From contig CAZYGU010000002.1 in the NCBI GenBank assembly GCA_964646785.1, positions 1-58,770 of the forward strand: a stretch of DNA of 58,770 bases. Direction: 5' to 3'. Shown piece by piece: positions 25,171 to 34,680 of this stretch. Position 1 is the first letter of the stretch. Each line of letters starts with the position of its first letter. A program made the translations under genes and the position numbers. Source of the DNA: JBGTNQ01 sp964646785. Lineage in GTDB: Bacteria > Patescibacteriota > Minisyncoccia > Phycocordibacterales > Zambryskibacteraceae. The notes below the pieces were generated by a model that was given only the letters and a program-made list of their open reading frames with translations, was not told the origin of the DNA and made no database searches.

Positions 25171-26268
25171 ATGTCACTATCTATCGGAATTGTAGGGCTA
25201 CCAAACGTTGGTAAATCGACGCTTTTTAACGCACTAACGAAAAAGTCTGTTCCAGCGGAAAATTATCCGTTTTGTACTATTGATCCATCAGTTGGTATCG
25301 TTCCAGTACCTGATGATCGACTCTATAAACTTGCAGATTTTAGTAAAACTCAAAAGACAATTCCAGCTGTTGTAGAATTCGTTGATATTGCTGGCCTTGT
25401 TAAAGGTGCATCTGAAGGCGAAGGTCTGGGAAATAAGTTTTTATCAAATATTCGTGAGGTGGATGCAATTGCTGAAGTGGTAAGAATTTTTGAGGATGAG
25501 AACGTTATTCATGTTGCAGGAAAAATTGATCCACTTTCAGATATCGAAGTTATTAACTACGAACTTATCCTTGCTGATTTGCAAACTGTTACAAAAAGAC
25601 TTGATGGACTTGGAAGAGATGTGAAAGTAGGCAACAAAGACGCAATTGCAGAAAAAGCTATGCTTGAACGTATAAAACCTGCACTTGAGGCTGGAAAACT
25701 TGCGTCTTCAGTTGAGCTTACAGAAAAAGAAATACCTTTAATTAAAGGTCTTCATTTACTTTCAATGAAACCAATATTGTATGTGTTGAATAAAAAAGCA
25801 GGGGGTAAAAATCTTGACGAAGTGAATGATGTACGATGGGAAAAACTTCTTCAATTTATGAAGGACTCTGGTTCAGAACACGTGTTTGTTGATGCTGGTA
25901 TTGAACATGAATTGAAGGATATGACATCTGAAGAAAAAAAAGAAATGAAAGAGGGCTTAGGAAGTCAAACTGATGGTATCGACGATCTCATTCGTGCAGG
26001 ATATAAGCTCCTTAAGCTCATGACATATTTTACAACAGGTGAAGTGGAAACTCGTGCATGGACAGTACCAGTGGGAGCAACAGGTCCAGAAGCAGGAACC
26101 GCTATCCATACAGATTTTAAAGAAAAGTACATTCGTGCCGAAGTTATCGAATGGGACAAACTTCTTGATGCAGGATCATTTGCAAATGCTCGTGAAAAGG
26201 GTTGGCTTCGAACAGAAGGCAAAGAATATATTGTGAAGGATGGAGATGTGATTGAGTTTAAAATTTAA
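25171..26268 (+). CDS. ychF: Redox-regulated ribosome-binding GTPase/ATPase YchF
   Basis: 365 residues, the normal length for the family. The P-loop GLPNVGKS sits at residues 8-15, followed by the switch region NYPFCTIDP and the G3 motif DIAGLVKGASEGEGLGNKFL typical of YchF/OLA1. A helical domain interrupts the G domain. The C-terminus holds a TGS domain (TYFTTGEVETRAWTV onward). YchF binds ATP more readily than GTP and associates with ribosomes. TATTCT lies 6 bases before the ATG. Confidence 0.95.
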   Translation: MSLSIGIVGLPNVGKSTLFNALTKKSVPAENYPFCTIDPSVGIVPVPDDRLYKLADFSKTQKTIPAVVEFVDIAGLVKGASEGEGLGNKFLSNIREVDAIAEVVRIFEDENVIHVAGKIDPLSDIEVINYELILADLQTVTKRLDGLGRDVKVGNKDAIAEKAMLERIKPALEAGKLASSVELTEKEIPLIKGLHLLSMKPILYVLNKKAGGKNLDEVNDVRWEKLLQFMKDSGSEHVFVDAGIEHELKDMTSEEKKEMKEGLGSQTDGIDDLIRAGYKLLKLMTYFTTGEVETRAWTVPVGATGPEAGTAIHTDFKEKYIRAEVIEWDKLLDAGSFANAREKGWLRTEGKEYIVKDGDVIEFKI

Positions 26269-26351
26269 ACAAGAAAAAACCACAAAAATTTCAGGGTTAA
26301 CTTTGGTTGTTCGCTCGCCGCTACTAAAGTGTATGTTTTTGAAAGTAGGTA

Positions 26352-26357
26352 TATAAT
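26352..26357 (+). promoter_or_regulatory. -10 box, leaderless type
   Basis: TATAAT ends 6 bases before ATG 26364, with no Shine-Dalgarno sequence between. Confidence 0.5.
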
Positions 26358-26363
26358 TGAGCT

Positions 26364-27293
26364 ATGGAAACACACAAAACAACCGCAAAGGATTTTTTCC
26401 TTCATTTAGGTCTTCTTGTATCATTGTATTCAGGAGTAGGATTCTTATTGAATCTTCTTTTTAGCGTTATTAATAGTGCATATCCAGGGATTGATTCATA
26501 CTATTACACTCCATCAATGAGCTTTCCTGTGGCGGCTCTTATTATTTTGACACCAGTTCTTCTGGTTCTCGGAGCATTTATCGCAAAATCTGAAAGCGCT
26601 GACCCAGCAAAAAAAGATATTTGGGTTAAACGATGGTCAACATACCTTACGATGTTTGTTACGGGAGCAGTTATTGTCGGCGACCTTATTATGGTGTTGT
26701 ACTACTTTCTTGACGGAAAGGATATTACTACTGCGTTCTTATTGAAAATTGTTGCTGTGCTTGTTGTACTAGGTTCAGTATTTACATATTTCTGGTCAAA
26801 TTTGAATGGTTCACTAACTCCAACAAAAAGAAAAATGTGGCAGGTTGGAGCAATTGCTATTGTACTTGTCGCTATTGTTCTTGGTTTTACAGTGATCGGA
26901 TCACCACGCACACAACGGTTGATGAAATACGATGGACAAAAGGTTGCTGATCTACAAAATATTCAAGGACAGATTATCAATTATTGGCAGTCAAAAAAAA
27001 CCCTTCCTCCAAATCTTGAGTCGCTGAAGGATTCCTTGTCGTACTTCAATCTTCCTGTTGATCCTCAAACTAAAGAAAACTATACCTATAAACTTTCTGA
27101 AAATGCCTTCACATTTGAATTGTGTGCAACATTTAATCGTGACTCAAGACTTACCTTAGCGTCTCCACGAATAAGTAATGCAATGTATTATGTTGGTATT
27201 GAAAATGAAAATTGGACATATAAATCAGGAAACTTCTGCTTCGTTAGAACCTTAGATCCTGATCGATATCCGCCATTCAAGAATGATTTGTAA
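26364..27293 (+). CDS. Multi-pass membrane protein, DUF5671-like
   Basis: 309 residues. Four to five hydrophobic helices occupy about residues 14-185 (FFLHLGLLVSLYSGVGFLLN, AALIILTPVLLVLGAF, MFVTGAVIVGDLIMVLYYF, LKIVAVLVVLGSVFTYFW, AIAIVLVAIVLGFTVI). The C-terminal 120 or so residues look soluble and include YKLSENAFTFELCATF, reminiscent of pilin-like or small beta domains. The KDFFLHLG start and helix pattern resemble DUF5671 proteins I associate with Patescibacteria. Function unknown. It is a single-gene unit between its own promoter and a terminator. Confidence 0.65.
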   Translation: METHKTTAKDFFLHLGLLVSLYSGVGFLLNLLFSVINSAYPGIDSYYYTPSMSFPVAALIILTPVLLVLGAFIAKSESADPAKKDIWVKRWSTYLTMFVTGAVIVGDLIMVLYYFLDGKDITTAFLLKIVAVLVVLGSVFTYFWSNLNGSLTPTKRKMWQVGAIAIVLVAIVLGFTVIGSPRTQRLMKYDGQKVADLQNIQGQIINYWQSKKTLPPNLESLKDSLSYFNLPVDPQTKENYTYKLSENAFTFELCATFNRDSRLTLASPRISNAMYYVGIENENWTYKSGNFCFVRTLDPDRYPPFKNDL

Positions 27294-27300
27294 AAGAAAA

Positions 27301-27331
27301 AAACAGTCCTAGTGTAGGACTGTTTTTTCTT
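27301..27331 (+). terminator. Rho-independent terminator
   Basis: An 11-bp perfect stem AAACAGTCCTA / TAGGACTGTTT with loop GTG is followed by a T-run. It separates the membrane protein gene from leuS. Confidence 0.9.
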
Positions 27332-27354
27332 GTATGATGAGAAAATAACGCATT

Positions 27355-30201
27355 ATGAAACCATACGACCCAAAGAAGATTGAGAAGAAGTGGCAAGCTA
27401 CGTGGGAAAAGAAGAAGCCATTTAAGGCAGATATAAAGTCTAAGAAACCAAAATGGTATTCACTAGTTGAATTCCCTTATCCTTCAGGAGAAGGTCTCCA
27501 TACAGGGCATGTTCGGGGGTATACAGCGATGGATATTATTTCGCGTAAGCGAAGAATGGAAGGATTCAATGTTTTGTATCCAATAGGTTGGGATGCTTTT
27601 GGTCTTCCTACTGAAAACTATGCAATTAAGACGGGCATTCAGCCTGCGGTTATCACAAAGAAAAACACAGATACATATCGAAAACAAATGAAGTCACTTG
27701 GACTTTCATTTGACTGGTCACGAGAAATAAATACTACAGACCCAAAGTATTATAGATGGACACAGTGGCTTTTTCTTCAATTTTTGAAGCATGATCTTGC
27801 TTACAAGAAAAAAATGAACATCAACTGGTGTCCAAAAGATAAAATTGGTCTTGCAAATGAAGAAGTGGTCAACGGGTGTTGTGAACGCTGTGGTACTCCT
27901 GTTGAAAAAAGAGAAAAAGAGCAATGGATGCTTGCGATTACAAAGTATGCTGATCGTCTCGACAAAGATCTTGATGACGTTGACTACCTTCCACAAATAA
28001 AACTTCAGCAAAGAAATTGGATAGGGAAATCTGAGGGTGCAGAAATAGAATTTGAGATAAAAAATAATGAATCTAAAATAAAAGTTTTTACAACAAGACC
28101 AGATACAATTTTTGGTGCCACATACCTTGTTGTCTCACCTGAACATGAAATTCTTAAGAGTAACGAATTGAAGGTTGAAAATTATGATGAAGTAACTGCA
28201 TACATAGCAGAGGCAAAAAAGAAAACGGAGATCGAAAGAACCGATCATAGTAAAGAAAAAACAGGTATAGAGCTTATGGGTGTAAAAGTGATAAACCCAG
28301 CAACACATGAAGAGATTCCATTATGGGTCGCTGATTATGTATTAGCTCAGTACGGTACTGGTGCCATCATGGCAGTACCCGCTCATGATGAAAGGGATTA
28401 TTCTTTTGCAAAAAAATATAATTTATCGATTAAAAAAGTTATTGAGCCAGTTTTTATTCAAGATACGGGGCCAGACAAAATACGCGAAGATAGGCCTTTA
28501 GTTGAGCGTGAAGCAATTACGGCAATTGTTAAGCATTGGAAAGAAGATAAGTATATTGGTCTAAAATGGAAGAAAGTTGATTGGGAGACTCTCATTACTG
28601 GTGGTGTTGAGCCTGGCCAAACTGCGGAAGAAGCTGCTATTGCTGAAATTCGTCAAGAAACTGGATATCAAAATCTCAAATTAGTAAAAGTACTACCACG
28701 TACACACGCAAAATTTTTCCATGTCCCAAAAGACGTAAACAGATTTGCACATTTTCATGTTCTGTATTTTGAATTACAAAATGATGAACAAAAAGATTTA
28801 GCTGCTGGCGAAAACGAGATACATGATGTTATCTGGCTTACCTCTGCGGAAATGGAAAAGTTTCGATTGCCAGAGTCACACAGGTATTCTTGGCAAACAC
28901 TGACTAATGAAAGCGAACTATGGACAGGGAACGGAATACTAACTGGGTCTGGATCATTAAATGGCGCAGATTCAATTAAAGTAAAAAATGAACTAATAAA
29001 ATTAGTTAATGGAAAGGCTGTAACAACATTTAAGTTACGTGATTGGGTATTTTCTCGACAAAGATACTGGGGTGAGCCAATCCCTGTAATTCATTGTCCT
29101 GACTGCGGCGTTGTCCCTGTTCCAGAAAAGGATCTTCCGGTGACTCTTCCAAAGGTAAAAAAATACGAACCTACCGATAATGGTGAATCTCCACTTGCTG
29201 ATATTACTTCTTGGGTGAATGTAAAATGTCCAAAGTGTAAAGGAAAAGCAAAGAGAGAGACTGATACGATGCCAAACTGGGCTGGTTCATCATGGTACTT
29301 CTTACGCTATACTGATCCGAAAAATTCAAAAGCATTTGCTGGAGCTGATGCTCTTAAGTATTTTTCTCCGATTGATTGGTATAACGGTGGAATGGAACAC
29401 ACAACACTTCACCTTTTATATTCAAGATTTTGGAATAAATTTTTGTTTGATCTCGGGCTTGTACCAACATCAGAACCATATAAGAAGCGTACCTCTCACG
29501 GGCTTATATTAGCTGAAGGTGGAGAAAAAATGTCGAAGTCGAAGGGGAATGTGGTGAATCCAGATACAGTAGTAAGTCTTTATGGGGCAGATACACTTCG
29601 AATATACGAAATGTTTATGGGTCCTTTTGATCAACCAGTCGCATGGTCAACAGACAGCATCATTGGAAGCAGGCGTTTTATCGAAAGAGTATGGAAAATG
29701 GGTCATGAGATTGATGTAAAAAAGAAACACGAAGCGCTGAATGAAGAACTTGAACCACTACTCCATAAAACAATTGTAAAAGTTGGAGCTGATATTGAGA
29801 CAATGAGTTTCAATACAGCCATCTCATCTCTTATGATATTGTTAAACGAGTTTGAAAAGCATACACCAAGTACAACTCAGTTCGAGTCATTTCTTCGTCT
29901 TCTTGCTCCATTTGCACCCCATGTAACTGATGAACTTTGGTCGCTTTTAGGGAATAGAAAATCAGTACATGAGGCGCAGTGGCCAGTAGCTAATTTACAA
30001 AAAATTTCTGCTGAAAAAGTAACTATTGCCGTACAAGTAAATGGAAAAATACGTACAACATTTCAACAACATAGGGATGCAACCGAGGATGAGACTGTGT
30101 CAAGGGTGAAGTCAATACCTGAAATCGTAAAATGGGTTGGGGATAATCAAATTAAAAAGATAATTTTTGTCAAAAATCGCCTTGTAAATATTGTTATTTG
30201 A
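27355..30201 (+). CDS. leuS: Leucyl-tRNA synthetase with inserted NUDIX-like domain
   Basis: 948 residues, about 100 more than usual. It charges tRNA-Leu. Seen: the HIGH-type motif HTGH (49-52), a zinc-knuckle-like CxxC pair (CCERC region and CPDCG near 580), CP1 editing domain with TTRPDTIFGATYLVVSPEH and GTGAIMAVPAHDERD, catalytic DWVFSRQRYWGEP (about 563), EKMSKSKGN (KMSKS at 725-729), then the anticodon-binding and C-terminal domains (TIAVQVNGKIR). Between residues about 370 and 520, just after AVPAHDERD, lies an extra domain of about 150 residues resembling a NUDIX fold: box at 416-438, G416, E431, E435 and G437 conserved, but the usual Arg is A430 and one Glu is Q434. The frame is continuous. 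Confidence 0.93.
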   Translation: MKPYDPKKIEKKWQATWEKKKPFKADIKSKKPKWYSLVEFPYPSGEGLHTGHVRGYTAMDIISRKRRMEGFNVLYPIGWDAFGLPTENYAIKTGIQPAVITKKNTDTYRKQMKSLGLSFDWSREINTTDPKYYRWTQWLFLQFLKHDLAYKKKMNINWCPKDKIGLANEEVVNGCCERCGTPVEKREKEQWMLAITKYADRLDKDLDDVDYLPQIKLQQRNWIGKSEGAEIEFEIKNNESKIKVFTTRPDTIFGATYLVVSPEHEILKSNELKVENYDEVTAYIAEAKKKTEIERTDHSKEKTGIELMGVKVINPATHEEIPLWVADYVLAQYGTGAIMAVPAHDERDYSFAKKYNLSIKKVIEPVFIQDTGPDKIREDRPLVEREAITAIVKHWKEDKYIGLKWKKVDWETLITGGVEPGQTAEEAAIAEIRQETGYQNLKLVKVLPRTHAKFFHVPKDVNRFAHFHVLYFELQNDEQKDLAAGENEIHDVIWLTSAEMEKFRLPESHRYSWQTLTNESELWTGNGILTGSGSLNGADSIKVKNELIKLVNGKAVTTFKLRDWVFSRQRYWGEPIPVIHCPDCGVVPVPEKDLPVTLPKVKKYEPTDNGESPLADITSWVNVKCPKCKGKAKRETDTMPNWAGSSWYFLRYTDPKNSKAFAGADALKYFSPIDWYNGGMEHTTLHLLYSRFWNKFLFDLGLVPTSEPYKKRTSHGLILAEGGEKMSKSKGNVVNPDTVVSLYGADTLRIYEMFMGPFDQPVAWSTDSIIGSRRFIERVWKMGHEIDVKKKHEALNEELEPLLHKTIVKVGADIETMSFNTAISSLMILLNEFEKHTPSTTQFESFLRLLAPFAPHVTDELWSLLGNRKSVHEAQWPVANLQKISAEKVTIAVQVNGKIRTTFQQHRDATEDETVSRVKSIPEIVKWVGDNQIKKIIFVKNRLVNIVI

Positions 30202-30283
30202 ACACAAAATTGAATTACTTGACTTGTTATCGTTGAAATGATACAAATGAGAGACAATTCTATAAACTTAAGCAAATACAAGC

Positions 30284-30289
30284 TATAAT
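30284..30289 (+). promoter_or_regulatory. -10 box for sigma-like regulator gene
   Basis: TATAAT ends 9 bases before ATG 30299, allowing a leader of at most a few bases. Confidence 0.5.
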
Positions 30290-30298
30290 ATAAACCGT

Positions 30299-31342
30299 AT
30301 GAGCGACGTTATCACCATAAAATTCAAACCAAAGCAAGTCACAAAGCGCCTTTTGTCGGTGCTCTCTGATCGTGGACGGGATGTTATTATTAAGAGATAC
30401 GGTCTTGACGAAAGTGCTCGACGAACGACCCTTGAAGGTATCGGGAAGAAGTACGGAATTACCCGTGAACGAGTCCGACAGATTGAAAATCATTCAATTG
30501 CGAACATCCGAAAATCAAAGGATTACGCAAAAGAAAAACTTGCATTCGATCAGCTCAAGGAATACATCACATCTCTTGGCGGTGTTGTTTCAGAAGATGA
30601 TATTTTGAGTCATGTAAGTAAGGATAAGAGTGTTCAAAACCATGTTTACTTCATGCTTGTTATTGGTGAGGAATTTGTGAAGGAAAAAGAAGATGATGAA
30701 TTCAAACATCGATGGCACGTTGATAAAGCGTTATCAGAAAAAATTCATTCCGCTTTAAAAAAGCTTTACAGTAATCTTTCTGATGATGAGTTGGTTCTAG
30801 AAGGTGACATGATTGAATCTTTTCTTGAGTATGTGAAGGATGTCTCTGTTGAATATAAAAAAGAAGAAGTTGTTAAAAGATGGCTTTCTCTTTCACAAAA
30901 AATCGGCAAAAACCCTCTTGGCGAATGGGGAAAGACTAACTCACCAAATGTAAACGTAAAAGGAATGAGAGATTATGCTTTTCTTGTTATTCGAAAGCAT
31001 GGCTCACCAATCCACTTTAAGGAAGTAGCGAAAGCTATTACACAGTATTTTGATAAAAAAGCACATGTTGCCACTACTCATAATGAACTTATAAAAGACC
31101 CACGATTTGTTCTTGTTGGACGAGGTCTGTATGCACTTTCAGAATGGGGTTATATTTCTGGTGTTGTAAAGGATGTTATCAAGAAAGTTATTGAAAAGAA
31201 TGGCCCGCTCACTAAAGATAAGATAATTGAAAAGGTACTGAAAGAGCGCTATGTAAAAGAAAACACTATCCTTGTAAACCTTCAGAATCCAAAGTTTTTC
31301 TCAAAAGATAAGGATGGGAAGTATAGTATCGTAGAGAAATAG
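30299..31342 (+). CDS. Sigma-70 region 4-like / HARE-HTH DNA-binding regulator
   Basis: 347 residues. Residues about 15-75 are a clear sigma region-4 HTH (RGRDVIIKRYGLDE, then TLEGIGKKYGITRERVRQIE). There is no region 2, so it cannot be a complete sigma factor. The middle is helical and charged. Residues about 220-285 (MRDYAFLVIRKHGSPIHFKEVAKAI ending GRGLYALSEWGY) match the HARE-HTH fold also found in the RNA polymerase delta subunit, and a second winged-helix-like repeat closes the chain. The likely role is a transcription regulator or polymerase-associated factor. Monocistronic: own promoter and an 18-bp terminator directly after the stop. Confidence 0.75.
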   Translation: MSDVITIKFKPKQVTKRLLSVLSDRGRDVIIKRYGLDESARRTTLEGIGKKYGITRERVRQIENHSIANIRKSKDYAKEKLAFDQLKEYITSLGGVVSEDDILSHVSKDKSVQNHVYFMLVIGEEFVKEKEDDEFKHRWHVDKALSEKIHSALKKLYSNLSDDELVLEGDMIESFLEYVKDVSVEYKKEEVVKRWLSLSQKIGKNPLGEWGKTNSPNVNVKGMRDYAFLVIRKHGSPIHFKEVAKAITQYFDKKAHVATTHNELIKDPRFVLVGRGLYALSEWGYISGVVKDVIKKVIEKNGPLTKDKIIEKVLKERYVKENTILVNLQNPKFFSKDKDGKYSIVEK

Positions 31343-31385
31343 TTTCTAGAAAAAATCCCCACAACATGGGGATTTTTTCTAGAAA
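31343..31385. terminator. Bidirectional terminator, perfect 18-bp stem
   Basis: Beginning at the base after the stop codon, an 18-bp perfect inverted repeat (left arm ends ATCCCC, right arm starts GGGGAT) encloses a 7-base loop. A- and T-tracts on either side allow termination in both directions. Confidence 0.85.
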
Positions 31386-31420
31386 GGGAATGCGCTTTGC
31401 TATACAATAGAGTGTGAACA

Positions 31421-32662
31421 ATGATACATACATTTCTTGAACTTTTTCGATCTGGTATTTTTCTCACAGTTATAGATTATATTGTTTTTTTTGCATGGCT
31501 TTGGATACCAATACTTCTTGGTACTCTTTTTTTTCAGACGTGGATAAGGTACATACGAACAAAATATATTCATAAGCAAGAAAGTATTCTTCTCGAGCTT
31601 AAACTTCCAAAGGAAATTACAAAGTCTCCTGCTGCAATGGAGGTGGTCATTCAGGCTATGGCACAACCATCAGTCGGAAACTATATTGACGTATATCTTG
31701 GAGGAAAAGTTCGTTCATGGTTTTCACTCGAAATCTGCTCACTCGGAGGTCAGGTGAAGTTTTTCATTTGGACACATAAAAAGTTTAAGAGTGTCCTTGA
31801 GTCACAAATATATTCTCAATTTCCTAATGTTGAAGTTACAGAAGTTCCTGATTATGCGATGCAAACTGAATACTATCCATCTGAAGTAACTTTATGGGGT
31901 ACGCAACTAGCTCTCACAAAACCTGATCCATATCCAATTAAAACATATATTGATTACGGACTTGATAAAAACCCCGATGAAGAGTTTAAAATTGATCCAA
32001 TCACACCATTGATTGAATTTCTTGGAAGTATAAAGCCTGGTGAACAGATTTGGATCCAGATCCTGATTCAAGCGCATAAAAAGGAAAACCTTAAGGATCT
32101 TCGTGTGAAAGAAAAACCAGACTGGAAAAAGGATATTACTAAAGAAATTAAAAAAATTATTGAGGAGCAAGGAATTATAAAACCAGAAGATGGAAAGCAG
32201 GCAAGTATGGGTGGGCTTACTGATTCACAAAGGGATGTGATCAAGGCAATGGAAAGGAATGCGGCTAAAATTGCGTTTGAAACAATGATACGTGCAATCT
32301 ACATCGCTCCAAAAGATGTATTTAATGGGAATAATGCAGGTGGTGTCGCAGGACTGTTCAAGCAATTCGGATCAATGAATCTTAATGGTTTTAAACCGAA
32401 CTTTTCAAATGGCGCAGATTACCCATGGGAAGACTTTAAAGGGCTTCGAGCTGCGAAGAGAAAGAGAAAGCTTTTTGATGCATATCGAAGGAGGTCAATT
32501 TTTAATATTCCGTTTAAGAACTTCGAAGGAGCTAAGCCATTTATTTTAACAACTGAAGAGCTCGCAACACTATTTCATTTTCCTGGAGGAGTTGCTTCTA
32601 CACCAACACTTACTCGTACTCCATCAAGAAAAGCTGAGCCACCATCAAATTTGCCTATCTAA
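31421..32662 (+). CDS. Conserved membrane protein, unknown
   Basis: 413 residues. One or two N-terminal transmembrane helices (about 10-45: IFLTVIDYIVFFAWLWIPILLGTLFF) precede a large cytoplasmic part. Visible segments are LELKLPKEITKSPAAMEVVIQAMAQ, WFSLEICSLGGQVKFFIWTHK and GEQIWIQILIQAH. From memory, Patescibacteria carry a family of this appearance, often next to a DUF87/TraG-like ATPase, but no such ATPase is present here. A TACAAT box lies 12 bases before the ATG. It is followed by mltG after 3 bases. Function unknown; a role at the membrane with nucleic acid or protein export is speculative. Confidence 0.65.
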   Translation: MIHTFLELFRSGIFLTVIDYIVFFAWLWIPILLGTLFFQTWIRYIRTKYIHKQESILLELKLPKEITKSPAAMEVVIQAMAQPSVGNYIDVYLGGKVRSWFSLEICSLGGQVKFFIWTHKKFKSVLESQIYSQFPNVEVTEVPDYAMQTEYYPSEVTLWGTQLALTKPDPYPIKTYIDYGLDKNPDEEFKIDPITPLIEFLGSIKPGEQIWIQILIQAHKKENLKDLRVKEKPDWKKDITKEIKKIIEEQGIIKPEDGKQASMGGLTDSQRDVIKAMERNAAKIAFETMIRAIYIAPKDVFNGNNAGGVAGLFKQFGSMNLNGFKPNFSNGADYPWEDFKGLRAAKRKRKLFDAYRRRSIFNIPFKNFEGAKPFILTTEELATLFHFPGGVASTPTLTRTPSRKAEPPSNLPI

Positions 32663-32665
32663 TAC

Positions 32666-33562
32666 ATGAGGGTTGATTTATCACAACTAAAGCAAAAGCA
32701 TAAATTTTTTCTTGCATGCGCAATAGTTTCTTTTGCTGTATTCACTTTAGTTTTTATTTTTGCTCCACTTACAAAAGCTCCATTTCCTCAAATTGTCGAG
32801 ATTTCTAAAGGTTCCACACTTAATCAAGCAGCTTCTCTATTAAAGGATCGAAATCTCATTTACTCTGAGTTTGTATTTAAGGCGCTGGTTGTACTTCAGG
32901 GTGGAAAAAGAAATATTGTCGCAGGAGATTACTATTTTACAAATCCTCACGGTACTGCATCACTTGCACGCAGGTTCGTTAAAGGAAATTTTGGCCTTGA
33001 GCTTGAAAAAATTACTATCCCTGAAGGTTTAACGAATAAACAAATAGCTAATCTTTTTAAGCTACAATTTTCGTTATTTGATGATGAATATTTCTTAAAA
33101 AATGCTCCCCAAGGATATCTTTTTCCTGATACATATTCATTTTTTCCGAATGTAAGTGCAAAAAGTGTTATTGGAAGAATGCAAGATGTATTTAGTACAA
33201 AAACTGAGCGCATAAAAAATGATGCAACTGTACTTAAGCGTAATTTCGCTAACATTGTAATCCTCGCATCAATTCTCGAGGAAGAAGCAAAACCTGAAGA
33301 TATGAAAATGGTTTCTGGAGTGCTTGCAAATAGACTGGCAATCAATATGCCTCTTCAAGTTGATGCTGCAACTTCAACATATAAATCAAAAGGTATTCCA
33401 CTTGTGCCCATATCAAATCCAGGCCTCGATGCACTTGAAGCTGCGCTATATCCAACAAAAAATGACTATCTTTACTACCTTTCAGATTTAAAAGGAAAAA
33501 TATATTACGCCAAAACATTTGATGAGCACCAAACGAACCGTGAATTGTACCTAAATAAATGA
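32666..33562 (+). CDS. mltG: Endolytic murein transglycosylase MltG (YceG-like)
   Basis: 298 residues: one N-terminal transmembrane helix (about 14-32), a LysM-like subdomain (ISKGSTLNQAASLLKDRNLI) and the YceG catalytic domain. The catalytic Glu lies in ASILEEEA near residue 205. Downstream signatures VSGVLANRLAINMPLQVDAATSTY, SNPGLDALEAALYP and YYLSDLKGKIYYAKTFDEH are typical. MltG cleaves nascent glycan strands at the outer face of the membrane and sets their length. It sits in an operon with the upstream membrane protein (3-base gap) and mnmA. Confidence 0.93.
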   Translation: MRVDLSQLKQKHKFFLACAIVSFAVFTLVFIFAPLTKAPFPQIVEISKGSTLNQAASLLKDRNLIYSEFVFKALVVLQGGKRNIVAGDYYFTNPHGTASLARRFVKGNFGLELEKITIPEGLTNKQIANLFKLQFSLFDDEYFLKNAPQGYLFPDTYSFFPNVSAKSVIGRMQDVFSTKTERIKNDATVLKRNFANIVILASILEEEAKPEDMKMVSGVLANRLAINMPLQVDAATSTYKSKGIPLVPISNPGLDALEAALYPTKNDYLYYLSDLKGKIYYAKTFDEHQTNRELYLNK

Positions 33563-33587
33563 GGTGCTAGACTGGCTTTCGTTCAAT

Positions 33588-34673
33588 ATGAATGAGAAAA
33601 AGACTAAAAAAGGTGCGTCAGTCTATGTAGGCCTCTCGGGCGGAGTTGATTCTGCTGTCTCTGCTGCTTTGCTCTTAAGTAGGGGATACAAAGTAACAGG
33701 AGTATTTATTAAGGTGTGGACACCTGATTTTTTGCCATGCACATGGAGAGAGGATCGTAGGGACGCGATGCGTATATGTGCTCATCTTGATATTCCCTTT
33801 GTTACACTTGATTTGGAGAAAGAGTACAAAAAGGAAGTAGTTGATTACATGGTTCGAGAATATAAGGAAGGAAAAACCCCAAATCCTGACGTCATGTGTA
33901 ATAAAGAAATAAAGTTTGGTGCATTTTATGATTATGCGAGAAAAAGTGGTGCTGATTTTGTTGCAACTGGGCACTATGCTCAGATACAAACAACTTCATC
34001 AGGAGATTATCGATTATTAGCGTCCACTGATGATGCAAAAGATCAAAGCTATTTTATTTGGAACATAAAAAGAGAACAATTGCCTCATATTTTATTTCCA
34101 GTAGGTGGAATGAAGAAACCAAAAGTTCGTACATTAGCAAAAAAGTATAAACTTCCAAATGCAACAAAAAAAGATAGTCAGGGGCTGTGTTTTTTGGGTA
34201 AGGTTGATATGAAAGATTTTCTTAAGCATTTTATTAAAGAAAAAAAAGGAATTGTACTTGATACAGAAGGTAGAAAGATTGGTGTTCATGATGGTGTAAC
34301 TTTCCTGACAATTGGACAACGTCATGGATTTACCGTAACTAATAAAAGAAATTCATCAAACCCTCTCTATGTTGTAAAGAAAGATATTCAAAAAAACACA
34401 ATTACAGTCTCACTTCAAAAACCAGGAATTGATGATTTGGTAGGGACTAATTCGTGTAAACTTATCAATATCAATTGGCTTACTGATCCGGTAATTAATA
34501 AAACCTATAGTATTCGCTTTCGATACCACCAAACACCACTTGAAGGCACACTCATACAAGTAGGAAAAAAATGGTCAATACTGCTCAAGAAACCATTTAT
34601 CAATATTTCTCCAGGCCAATCTGCTGTTGTGTACGATATGGATGTACTTATAGGTGGAGGAGTCATCCAGTAA
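33588..34673 (+). CDS. mnmA: tRNA-specific 2-thiouridylase MnmA
   Basis: About 361 residues. It thiolates U34 of Lys, Glu and Gln tRNAs. Seen: PP-loop SGGVDSAVSAALLL at the N-terminus, first catalytic Cys in NPDVMCNKEIKFG, ATGHYAQI, second catalytic Cys in SQGLCFLGKVDMKDFL, and the C-terminal barrel (TIGQRHGF and later). ATG 33588 (MNEKKTKK) fits family N-termini. A GTG at 33564, one base after the mltG stop, would add eight residues and cannot be excluded. Confidence 0.95.
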   Translation: MNEKKTKKGASVYVGLSGGVDSAVSAALLLSRGYKVTGVFIKVWTPDFLPCTWREDRRDAMRICAHLDIPFVTLDLEKEYKKEVVDYMVREYKEGKTPNPDVMCNKEIKFGAFYDYARKSGADFVATGHYAQIQTTSSGDYRLLASTDDAKDQSYFIWNIKREQLPHILFPVGGMKKPKVRTLAKKYKLPNATKKDSQGLCFLGKVDMKDFLKHFIKEKKGIVLDTEGRKIGVHDGVTFLTIGQRHGFTVTNKRNSSNPLYVVKKDIQKNTITVSLQKPGIDDLVGTNSCKLININWLTDPVINKTYSIRFRYHQTPLEGTLIQVGKKWSILLKKPFINISPGQSAVVYDMDVLIGGGVIQ

Positions 34674-34680
34674 TAACAAG

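Noticed and set aside
28438..29030. Separate NUDIX gene or frameshifted fusion within leuS
   Set aside because: The reading frame is continuous with no internal stop or start signal, and catalytic LeuRS motifs follow in the same frame, so it is a genuine insertion.
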